Source: Acetatifactor sp.
Lineage (GTDB): Bacteria > Bacillota > Clostridia > Lachnospirales > Lachnospiraceae
DNA: 64,000 nt
Assembly: GCA_024693365.1 (NCBI GenBank)
Contig: JAILLF010000043.1
Span: 124,001 to 188,000, forward strand
Direction: 5' to 3'
In this document: positions 50,731-58,833 of the stretch, in pieces
How positions within the stretch are numbered: position 1 is the first letter of the stretch
Layout: each line of letters begins with the position of its first letter
Made by a program: the position numbers and the translations under genes
Notes under the pieces: generated by a model
Seen by the model: only the letters and a program-made list of their open reading frames with translations
Told to the model about the DNA's origin: nothing
The model's database searches: none

Positions 50731-53193
50731 ATGAGTATGAAAATCGCACTTGCGGGAAATCCTAACAGTGGTAAGACAACGCTGTTCAATTCACTTACCG
50801 GTGCCAATCAGTTTGTCGGAAACTGGCCCGGAGTGACCGTGGAAAAGAAGGAAGGCAGGCTTAAGAAACATGATGACGTGGAGATCATTGACCTTCCCGG
50901 CATCTATTCTCTTTCTCCCTATACACTGGAGGAAGTCGTTGCACGTAATTACCTGATCGGCGAACGCCCGGACGCAATCCTCAACATTGTGGACGGCACA
51001 AATCTTGAGAGAAACCTGTATCTTACAACGCAACTGATCGAACTGGGAATTCCCGTGGTCATTGCCATCAACATGATGGACGTTGTGCGGAAGAACGGTG
51101 ATAAGCTGAATACGAAGGAATTAGCGGAAAAACTCGGGTGCAAGATCGTAGAGATATCTGCATTAAAGGGCGAGAAAACCCTGGAAGCTGCGGAAGCAGC
51201 CATCGTTGCCGTTAAGGATGGCAAGAAGGTTCCCATGCATACGTTTTCCGGCCCCGTGGAACACGCCATTGCCCACATTGAAGAAGCGGTTGTGCATGGC
51301 ATGCCCGAGGAACAACAGAGATGGTACGCAATCAAAGTTTTCGAGCGGGACGACAAGGTGCTTGAGAAATTAAAAATCTCCCCGGACGTGATGGCTCACG
51401 TTGAAAAGGACATTGCGGCGGCAGAAAAGGAAATGGATGATGACGCCGAGAGCATTATCACGAATGAGAGATACGTCTACATTGCGGAATTGCTCAAGGG
51501 CATTTACAAGAAAAAAGACGCAAATCTTCTCAGCAAGTCCGATAAGATCGATCAGATCGTCACAAACCGAATCCTTGGTTTGCCCATCTTTGCTCTAGTA
51601 ATGTTTCTGATTTACTGGATCGCCATGGTTGGCGTGGGTGCACCCGCGACGGATTGGGCGAATGACGGACTGTTTGGCGACGGATATCACCTGTTTGGCA
51701 TCGGTTCGGCTGACGCAGAGGCGGCAGGGGAAGACTATGTGGCTGCCATGCAGGCCGTTGACGCGTACGTCGGATTCGACGAAGAGATGCAGATAGATGA
51801 CCTGCGGGCCTTCACCCCGAACGAGACAGAAGTGGCGTACGTCGTTCAGGATGAAGAAACCCTGGAGGAAAGTGAGATTACGGTTTATTACGAATCCGTT
51901 CCTGACGGAGCCGGTGATGACGTGAACGCCATGAGTTATCTAGACGCCATAGCGTATTTCGAGAAGAATGGCTTTGAGGAACCGGATCCGGCAGATTACG
52001 GCGTATGGGTTCCCGGAGTTCCCGTGTTGGTTGAAAGCGGGCTTGATGCAGTCGGCTGCGCGGATTGGCTGAAGAGTCTGATCCTGGATGGCATTGTGGC
52101 CGGCGTAGGAGCCGTGCTTGGATTTGTGCCGCAGATGCTCGTTCTGTTCTTTATGTTGGCTTTCGTTGAGGCGAGTGGCTACATGGCCCGTGTTGCGTTT
52201 GTGCTTGACCGGGTGTTCCGGCGCTTTGGTCTTTCCGGAAAGAGCTTTATCCCTATCCTGATTGGTACCGGATGTGGCATTCCCGGCATTATGGCATCCA
52301 GAACCATCGAGAATGAAAGAGACAGAAGAATGACGATCATGACGACGACCTTCATTCCTTGCGGTGCAAAGGTTCCGTTCATCGCCATGATCGCAGGTGC
52401 CATCTTTGGCGGCAGTGCATGGATTTCTACCGGAGCTTATTTTATCGGAATCGCAGCAATCATCTGTTCCGGAATTATTCTAAAGAAGACCAAGCCCTTT
52501 GCAGGAGAGCCTGCGCCATTCGTTATGGAGCTTCCTGCATATCACTGGCCGACGCTTCCCAACGTACTCCGCTCCATGTGGGAGAGGGGCTGGAGCTTTA
52601 TTAAGAAAGCAGGAAGCATTATTTTGCTTTCCTCCGTTGTCATCTGGTTCTTGTCCCGTCTTGGATGGAACGATGGCGCGTTTGGTTTGCTCGAGGAAGA
52701 AGAGATTGGAAACAGCATTCTCGCTTCCGTGGGGAATGCAGTCGCATGGATTTTTGCACCCATCGGTTTTGGCAACTGGCAGGCGACGGTCGCTTCCGTT
52801 ACCGGACTTGTTGCAAAGGAGAACATTGTTGGCACCATGGGAGTTTTGTATGGCGGCGAAGGGTCTGCATGGGCAGCGCTCGCCACGGCGTTTACGACTG
52901 CTTCCGGCATGAGCTTCCTGCTCTTTAACCTGCTGTGTGCACCGTGCTTTGCGGCTATTGGCGCAATCAAGCGAGAGATGAACAATGCAAAGTGGACCTG
53001 GTTCGCAATCGGCTATGAATGTGGATTCGCTTACCTGGTATCCTTCGTCGTATATCATCTCATGAACATGGTGGCCGGCAACGGAAACATTATCGGAATC
53101 ATTCTGGCGTTTGTAATTTTGGCGGCATTTATATGGTTGCTTTTCAGACCATATAAAGAGGCTACGACCTTAAAGGAGAAGGCAGTCGCATAA
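50731..53193 (+). CDS. feoB: ferrous iron transporter FeoB with extracytoplasmic insertion
   Basis: An 820-residue GTPase-coupled Fe(II) transporter. The G domain shows GNPNSGKTTLFN, DLPGIYSLSPYT and NMMD; the helical GDI region follows. The membrane part has the gate sequences VEASGYMARVAFVLDR, PILIGTGCGIPGIMASRTIENERDRRM and TTFIPCGAKVPF, with the second gate near ATVASVTGLVAKENIVGTMGVLYG. Residues about 318-430 are an acidic insertion after the first membrane helix, probably outside the membrane; the usual FeoB lacks it. Ends on TAATG shared with the next gene. Confidence 0.95.
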   Translation: MSMKIALAGNPNSGKTTLFNSLTGANQFVGNWPGVTVEKKEGRLKKHDDVEIIDLPGIYSLSPYTLEEVVARNYLIGERPDAILNIVDGTNLERNLYLTTQLIELGIPVVIAINMMDVVRKNGDKLNTKELAEKLGCKIVEISALKGEKTLEAAEAAIVAVKDGKKVPMHTFSGPVEHAIAHIEEAVVHGMPEEQQRWYAIKVFERDDKVLEKLKISPDVMAHVEKDIAAAEKEMDDDAESIITNERYVYIAELLKGIYKKKDANLLSKSDKIDQIVTNRILGLPIFALVMFLIYWIAMVGVGAPATDWANDGLFGDGYHLFGIGSADAEAAGEDYVAAMQAVDAYVGFDEEMQIDDLRAFTPNETEVAYVVQDEETLEESEITVYYESVPDGAGDDVNAMSYLDAIAYFEKNGFEEPDPADYGVWVPGVPVLVESGLDAVGCADWLKSLILDGIVAGVGAVLGFVPQMLVLFFMLAFVEASGYMARVAFVLDRVFRRFGLSGKSFIPILIGTGCGIPGIMASRTIENERDRRMTIMTTTFIPCGAKVPFIAMIAGAIFGGSAWISTGAYFIGIAAIICSGIILKKTKPFAGEPAPFVMELPAYHWPTLPNVLRSMWERGWSFIKKAGSIILLSSVVIWFLSRLGWNDGAFGLLEEEEIGNSILASVGNAVAWIFAPIGFGNWQATVASVTGLVAKENIVGTMGVLYGGEGSAWAALATAFTTASGMSFLLFNLLCAPCFAAIGAIKREMNNAKWTWFAIGYECGFAYLVSFVVYHLMNMVAGNGNIIGIILAFVILAAFIWLLFRPYKEATTLKEKAVA

Positions 53194-53360
53194 TGAGCTG
53201 GTTAGCAGAAAATGCAGGAACGATCATCATTTGCATTATTTTAGTTGCAGTAATTTCGTTTATTCTGTATAATATGATTAAGAATAAACGAAAGGGAAAG
53301 TCTTCGTGCGGATGCAATTGCAGTAATTGTCCGGCCGGGGGCGCGTGTCATAAAAGATGA
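53193..53360 (+). CDS. FeoB-associated Cys-rich membrane protein (55 aa)
   Basis: A small membrane protein: residues about 8-28 form one helix (AGTIIICIILVAVISFILY), followed by a basic loop and the cluster SCGCNCSNCPAGGACHK. This is the FeoC-replacing 'FeoB-associated Cys-rich' family (virus attachment p12-like), which may hold iron or an Fe-S cluster at the inner face. ATG overlaps the feoB stop by one base, and its stop overlaps the regulator's ATG by four bases. Confidence 0.85.
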   Translation: MSWLAENAGTIIICIILVAVISFILYNMIKNKRKGKSSCGCNCSNCPAGGACHKR

Positions 53361-53731
53361 ATAATAATCAGTCGGCAGAAGATTATCTTGAGAGCATTCT
53401 GATCATTCAGGAGAGACAGGGAAATGCCAGATCCATTGACGTGGCAAACGAACTTGGCGTGACAAAGCCCAGCGTTAGCGTTGCGATGAAAAAGCTGCGC
53501 GAGCAGGGCATGATCCTGTTTGATGAAAATGGATTGATCCAGTTTACGGACGAAGGACGCAAGTTGGCAAAAAAGGTTTATGATAAGCATAAGCTTTTGA
53601 CGAAGGCGCTGATCGCCATTGGCGTAAGCAAAAAAACGGCGGCCGAGGAAGCGTGCCTGATCGAGCACGTGATCAGCGACTCCACCTATAAGTGTATCAA
53701 GGCATTTATCAAAAAGACGGAATCGCTTTAA
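53357..53731 (+). CDS. DtxR/MntR-family metal-dependent regulator
   Basis: A 124-residue winged-helix repressor without the C-terminal SH3 domain. SAEDYLESILIIQE carries Asp9 and Glu12; the recognition helix is in VTKPSVSVAMKKLREQG. Further ligands are His78 and the EEACLIEHVIS segment with Cys100, Glu103 and His104. MntR has Glu where Cys100 lies, whereas DtxR/IdeR have Cys there, so ferrous iron is the likelier signal (inference). Last gene of the feo operon and the prime candidate to bind the GTTAG-N6-CTAAC boxes. Confidence 0.9.
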   Translation: MNNNQSAEDYLESILIIQERQGNARSIDVANELGVTKPSVSVAMKKLREQGMILFDENGLIQFTDEGRKLAKKVYDKHKLLTKALIAIGVSKKTAAEEACLIEHVISDSTYKCIKAFIKKTESL

Positions 53732-53754
53732 AAGGTAAACGGGAAAACTTAAGG

Positions 53755-53789
53755 CACCATACCTGCCGAATGCGGGTATGGTGTTTTTT
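53755..53789 (+). terminator. terminator of the feo operon
   Basis: CACCATACC (53755-53763) pairs with GGTATGGTG (53775-53783), followed by six Ts. Confidence 0.93.
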
Positions 53790-53837
53790 CTGTTTAAAAG
53801 TGCCCTGAAGAAAAAAGAAAGAAAATAATACCAAGAG

Positions 53838-53853
53838 GTTAGCCATAACTAAC
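53838..53853. promoter_or_regulatory. palindrome 4 (GTTAG-N6-CTAAC) before the ZIP gene
   Basis: GTTAG-CCATAA-CTAAC, a perfect copy, 20 bases before the ZIP start codon. I see no clear -35/-10 pair nearby; an AATAAT-like segment at 53824-53829 may be part of the promoter. Confidence 0.7.
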
Positions 53854-53872
53854 TAGAGAGGTGGTGAGGGAA

Positions 53873-54649
53873 ATGAAGGTATTGATTGGAATTATGATTC
53901 CTTTTGCCGGGACTGCATTCGGAGCTGCCTGCGTATTTCTGTTAAGAAATGAACTGAAAAAAGGGGTGCAACGCGCACTTACGGGTTTTGCCAGCGGAGT
54001 GATGGTGGCAGCTTCCATTTGGAGCTTGCTGGTTCCGGCGATGGATCAATCACGGGGGCTTGGAAAGCTTAGCTTCCTTCCGGCGTGCGCTGGGTTTTGG
54101 ATGGGAATCCTTTTTTTGTTATTTTTGGATTCCGTTATCCCGCATTTACACATGTACGCTGAAAAGGCGGAGGGCATACGATCGGGTTTCCAAAAGACGA
54201 CCATGATGGTTCTGGCCGTCACGCTTCATAATATTCCGGAGGGCATGGCTGTCGGCGTCGTATATGCCGGAATGCTGTCCGGGAGCACGTCGATCACGGC
54301 AGGCGGAGCATTGGCGTTGGCCTTGGGCATAGCCATCCAAAACTTTCCGGAGGGAGCCATCATTTCCATGCCGCTTTGTGCGGAAGGAAAGAGTAAAGGC
54401 AAAGCGTTCCTTGACGGCGTGTTATCGGGTGCGGTTGAACCGATTGGCGCCGCATTAACGATCCTTGCGGTGGGATTTGTTGTACCGGCAATGCCTTATT
54501 TACTTAGCTTTGCTGCAGGAGCAATGATTTACGTTGTCGTGGAGGAGCTCATTCCGGAAATGTCATCCGGAGAACATTCCAACATAGGAGTCATAATGTT
54601 TGCGCTTGGTTTTACGCTAATGATGGCGCTGGACGTTGCATTGGGATAA
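53873..54649 (+). CDS. ZIP family metal transporter
   Basis: A 258-residue transporter for Zn(II), Fe(II) or Mn(II) with eight helices. The metal path motifs are LHNIPEGMAVGVVYAG in helix 4 and NFPEGAIISMPL in helix 5; the C-terminal helix has VVVEELIPEM. There is no long His-rich loop. Start ATG 53873 preceded by AGAGGTGG; GTG 53861 is the alternative. The upstream palindrome suggests joint control with feo. The fur-like gene follows within 50 bases. Confidence 0.9.
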   Translation: MKVLIGIMIPFAGTAFGAACVFLLRNELKKGVQRALTGFASGVMVAASIWSLLVPAMDQSRGLGKLSFLPACAGFWMGILFLLFLDSVIPHLHMYAEKAEGIRSGFQKTTMMVLAVTLHNIPEGMAVGVVYAGMLSGSTSITAGGALALALGIAIQNFPEGAIISMPLCAEGKSKGKAFLDGVLSGAVEPIGAALTILAVGFVVPAMPYLLSFAAGAMIYVVVEELIPEMSSGEHSNIGVIMFALGFTLMMALDVALG

Positions 54650-54698
54650 TAAAAGCGGAATGGACAGGAAGAATCTAAGAAAGGGAAGGATGGATCAA

Positions 54699-55118
54699 AT
54701 GGTAAGTGAAAGAGAGATGGTAATCAAAAAGCTAAAGGAGCGCGGGTGCCGCATTACAAAACAAAGGCTTATGCTGTTGGACGTGATCCTGGGAGAAGAG
54801 TGTTCCAGTTGTAAGGAAATCTTTTATAAGGCTTCCAAAATTGACAAAGGCATTGGTACGGCGACCATTTACCGCATGATCAATACGCTCGAAGAAATTG
54901 GCGCCATTAACCGAAAGAACATGTACAAAATAGCATGCGGAAACGCTTGCAGCGTTGAGAATGCTTGCGTCATTGAATTTGAGGATGCTACGGTTCTGGA
55001 GCTATCTGCTGAAAAATGGCATTCCGTAATCCGTGAAGGACTTAGGGCGTGCGGCCTTTCCGGCGAACGGTCGATTCGCAGCGTTTCCGTTGCAACCTGT
55101 TCCTGCGACCGCACGTGA
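54699..55118 (+). CDS. divergent Fur-family regulator
   Basis: A 139-residue Fur-like protein. The DNA-binding half is ordinary: LKERGCRITKQRLMLLDVIL, then GIGTATIYRMINTLEEIGAI. The metal-binding half is not: the His-rich segment (HHHHLIC) of Fur/PerR/Zur is missing and is replaced by IACGNACSVENACVIEF, with a final ATCSC. A further CSSC pair lies near residue 36. It might use cysteine ligands or have lost metal control. Start ATG 54699 is chosen because GGGAAGGA lies nine bases upstream; 54690 and 54660 are possible. Confidence 0.8.
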   Translation: MVSEREMVIKKLKERGCRITKQRLMLLDVILGEECSSCKEIFYKASKIDKGIGTATIYRMINTLEEIGAINRKNMYKIACGNACSVENACVIEFEDATVLELSAEKWHSVIREGLRACGLSGERSIRSVSVATCSCDRT

Positions 55119-55148
55119 CTTAACGAGGTATTTTTTCAATAAAACCTA

Positions 55149-55177
55149 TTGATTTTGAAAGCACGTGACCATATAAT
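55149..55177 (+). promoter_or_regulatory. promoter of the candidate small RNA before enolase
   Basis: TTGATT (55149-55154) and TATAAT (55172-55177) are 17 bases apart. Transcription should start near 55184, just at palindrome 5. Confidence 0.75.
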
Positions 55178-55184
55178 AAAAGAG

Positions 55185-55200
55185 GTTAGAAATAACTAAC
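55185..55200. promoter_or_regulatory. palindrome 5 (GTTAG-N6-CTAAC) at the start of the candidate RNA
   Basis: GTTAG-AAATAA-CTAAC, a perfect copy extended by one more pair (G...C). It lies 8 bases after the -10 box, an ideal position for repression. Confidence 0.75.
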
Positions 55201-55271
55201 CACCTTTGAAAACTCATGTGAAGGCCTGGAATCTCGGAGGGGGCGCCCTCCGAGAAAATCGGGTCGATAAA

Positions 55272-55294
55272 TAGGCGTAAGGCCTAATTTTTTT
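55272..55294 (+). terminator. terminator ending the candidate RNA
   Basis: TAGGC-GTAAG-GCCTA followed by A and seven Ts. The AGGCCT inside it recurs at 55222-55227, so an alternative pairing is possible. Confidence 0.75.
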
Positions 55295-55362
55295 GTCATT
55301 TTCCTAAGGGAGGATTGGCATAAGTTGAGGAACAAAGGGGATGATAATAACAGCACAAATAG

Positions 55363-56670
<1,308 letters not shown>

Positions 56671-56683
56671 GGGACTAATTCAG

Positions 56684-56714
56684 CGGCAGGATATTATAAT
56701 CCTGCCGTTTTTTT
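56684..56714 (+). terminator. terminator after enolase
   Basis: CGGCAGGAT (56684-56692) pairs with ATCCTGCCG (56699-56707), followed by seven Ts. Confidence 0.95.
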
Positions 56715-56715
56715 C

Positions 56716-56744
56716 TTGACATTCTGTGAACATTTGGTTATAAT
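56716..56744 (+). promoter_or_regulatory. promoter of the tetR-MATE operon
   Basis: Consensus boxes: TTGACA (56716-56721) and TATAAT (56739-56744), 17 bases apart. Confidence 0.92.
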
Positions 56745-56753
56745 GTTCACAGA
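56723..56753. promoter_or_regulatory. TetR-type operator over the promoter
   Basis: A perfect 12-bp inverted repeat, TCTGTGAACATT (56723-56734) and AATGTTCACAGA (56742-56753) with 7 bases between, covers the spacer and the -10 box. It is the probable autoregulatory operator of the TetR protein encoded next. Confidence 0.85.
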
Positions 56754-56755
56754 TG

Positions 56756-56771
56756 ATTAGAAAGAACTAAC
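56756..56771. promoter_or_regulatory. palindrome 6 (ATTAG-N6-CTAAC) after the TetR operator
   Basis: ATTAG-AAAGAA-CTAAC, one mismatch to the shared metal-locus pattern, three bases downstream of the TetR operator and inside the 5' leader. Confidence 0.5.
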
Positions 56772-56795
56772 TCAAAAAACGAGAGAGGATATAAC

Positions 56796-57401
56796 ATGGG
56801 TAAAGCATTTTCGGAAGAAGAGAGGGAACGGGTTCAGGAAGCGCTCAGACGCGTCGGGCTCAGATTACTGGCCGAGAGCGGGATCCGAAATGTCTCCATA
56901 CGCAGATTAACGCAGGAGGTCGGGATCGCGCAGGGAGGTTTTTATACTTTCTACCAGGATAAAGAAGATTTTGTCATGGATCTCATGTGCCTTAGGGTGC
57001 GGGAGAAAACACAGGCCATGCTTGACAAGAAAAAGGAGACGTTGAAGGATCCGAGAGGCTTCCTGATAGAATTATTATATCGAGAGGGAATGCATTTAAA
57101 GGAAAATAAGGCGTTTCAAAACGGTGAGAGTGGAACGCTGGAATTTTGGACGAGGGCTTCGAAACGCGGGGAAAACGAGATTCATGACACCTATCTGTCA
57201 TTCTTAGAACAGCTCCTGACATATTGGCGAAAGAAAGGGTTAGTGATTGAATGCGACCTAAATGGATTGTTGAACGTGGGGTTGGCCGCAGGGATATTGT
57301 TTACCAATGCAAAGACGTTGGACGAAGTCTATTTTCCGATGATTTACAGAGTATTCTGTGAAGCGGAGATTGATAGGTTTTTTAAGGTGGTGAAGGCGTG
57401 A
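56796..57401 (+). CDS. TetR-family transcriptional regulator
   Basis: A 201-residue repressor. The N-terminal helix-turn-helix is in GLRLLAESGIRNVSIRRLTQEVGIAQGGFYTFYQDKEDF. The C-terminal ligand domain is helical and unassigned. Its start follows AGAGAGGAT by eight bases. The GTG of the MATE gene overlaps its stop by four bases, so regulator and pump are co-translated, and the operator upstream fits autoregulation. Confidence 0.9.
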   Translation: MGKAFSEEERERVQEALRRVGLRLLAESGIRNVSIRRLTQEVGIAQGGFYTFYQDKEDFVMDLMCLRVREKTQAMLDKKKETLKDPRGFLIELLYREGMHLKENKAFQNGESGTLEFWTRASKRGENEIHDTYLSFLEQLLTYWRKKGLVIECDLNGLLNVGLAAGILFTNAKTLDEVYFPMIYRVFCEAEIDRFFKVVKA

Positions 57402-58777
57402 ACGACGCAAAGAAACGCGAAGAAAGAATACGAATCATTACGACGGGAAGGCTGTATCCCCTGCTGGTAAGGATGGCCATTCCCTCCATGATTGGCATGA
57501 TCGTCAGTACGGTCTATAACCTGACGGATACGTATTTTGTTGGAAAGCTAAATGACGCAACGCTAACGGCCTCCGTGGGCGTGGTGTTTAGCTTTGTCTC
57601 GGTCATTCAGGCGATTGGATTTTGGTTTGGATATGGTTCGGGAAACGTTATCTCAAGGATGCTTGGCAAAAAGGAGAACGACAAGGCTGAGGAGATGGCG
57701 GCGACGGGCGTCGTGCTGGCAGTCGTTGCAGGCCTTGTCATATTGATACTCGGACTATTATTTCTTAAGCCTGTTGCCGTCCTAATGGGAGCGGGGGGAG
57801 AGGAAGCACTGTTGAATGCGACGATGCGTTATCTCCGGATTACCATCTGTACGGTGCCCTTCATGCTTTTGTCCAACGTGATATACAATGAACTGCGTTT
57901 GGCGGGAAGCGCAAAAAGTAGCGTGATCGGTTTGATGGTTGGCATGCTTTTGAACATGGTCTTGGATCCCGTGCTGATCCTTTGGGCCGGACTTGGCGTG
58001 GAGGGCGCGGCTTACGCAAGCATGGCGGGGCAGATCACGGGCTTGGTGATTTTGTATGGTCAGACGAAAAAGAACGGAAACGTGCCGGTCTTACGGAAAA
58101 AAGCGAAGCTGGATTGGACGAACGTAAGGACGATCATGGCGGGAGGTGCTCCGAATTTTTGCCGACAGGGAATTAGCAGCATTTCCTCCGTTTTGATCAA
58201 CCACGTGGCAGGAAGCTTCAGCGTAAGCGCCATAGCGGCAGTGACCATCGCCATCAAGGTCGCTTATATCGCGTATGCGCTGGTGATTGGATTTGGACAA
58301 GGCTTTCAGCCCGTTTGTGCCATGAATTATGGCGCACAAAAATACGACAGGATTAAGAAAGCGTTTTACATGACGCTATTTACCGTAACGGTATTTCTGC
58401 TCCTGACGACGGGGATGCTGTATGTTAAGGGAGCGCTGTTTATCAGAGCCTTTACGGGGGAAGAGGCAGTGGCAACGTTGGCAAACAGGATTCTTCGCGC
58501 ACAGTGCGTGATCCTGCCCTTTATGGGATATTACGTCCTCATTGGAATGCTTCTTCAAAACATTGGAAGGTTCGCCTTGGCAACCATGGTGACGACGCTG
58601 GAAAACGGATTTTGCATGATTCCTGTTTTGTATGCGACTTGTGCACTCCTTGGCGAGGCGGGGCTGGTTTGGTTTAAGCCGATTTCCAGCGGGCTGGCGC
58701 TGCTAATCTCTTTGGGGATTGGTACCCATGCGTGGAAGAAATATCTAGGAAAGCAATCCGGGGAAACGGTAAAGTGA
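57398..58777 (+). CDS. MATE family multidrug efflux transporter
   Basis: A 459-residue cation-coupled exporter with twelve helices in two repeats. ITTGRLYPLLVRMAIPSMIGMIVSTVYNLTDTYFVGKL opens the first half; GGAPNFCRQGISSISSVLINH opens the second, and VIGFGQGFQPVCAMNYGA is the signature after helix 8. The start is GTG 57398. Substrates cannot be predicted, but control by the upstream TetR points to a toxic ligand. Confidence 0.93.
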   Translation: MNDAKKREERIRIITTGRLYPLLVRMAIPSMIGMIVSTVYNLTDTYFVGKLNDATLTASVGVVFSFVSVIQAIGFWFGYGSGNVISRMLGKKENDKAEEMAATGVVLAVVAGLVILILGLLFLKPVAVLMGAGGEEALLNATMRYLRITICTVPFMLLSNVIYNELRLAGSAKSSVIGLMVGMLLNMVLDPVLILWAGLGVEGAAYASMAGQITGLVILYGQTKKNGNVPVLRKKAKLDWTNVRTIMAGGAPNFCRQGISSISSVLINHVAGSFSVSAIAAVTIAIKVAYIAYALVIGFGQGFQPVCAMNYGAQKYDRIKKAFYMTLFTVTVFLLLTTGMLYVKGALFIRAFTGEEAVATLANRILRAQCVILPFMGYYVLIGMLLQNIGRFALATMVTTLENGFCMIPVLYATCALLGEAGLVWFKPISSGLALLISLGIGTHAWKKYLGKQSGETVK

Positions 58778-58833
58778 AAAGAAAAAACGGGAATTAAAAG
58801 AAATCATAAAGTGACTTGACAGGAAGGGGAAAC

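Larger units (their letters stand above)
55184..55294 (+). ncRNA. candidate ~110-nt metal-regulated small RNA or attenuated leader
   Basis: The stretch starts at a good promoter and ends in a terminator (TAGGC/GCCTA stem at 55272-55286, then TTTTTTT). It holds two further hairpins: the palindrome itself, and a 10-bp stem TCTCGGAGGG/CCCTCCGAGA (55232-55255) with a GGCG loop. No open reading frame with a ribosome site is present. Enolase starts 80 bases later, so it could instead be an attenuated leader of that gene. Confidence 0.55.
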
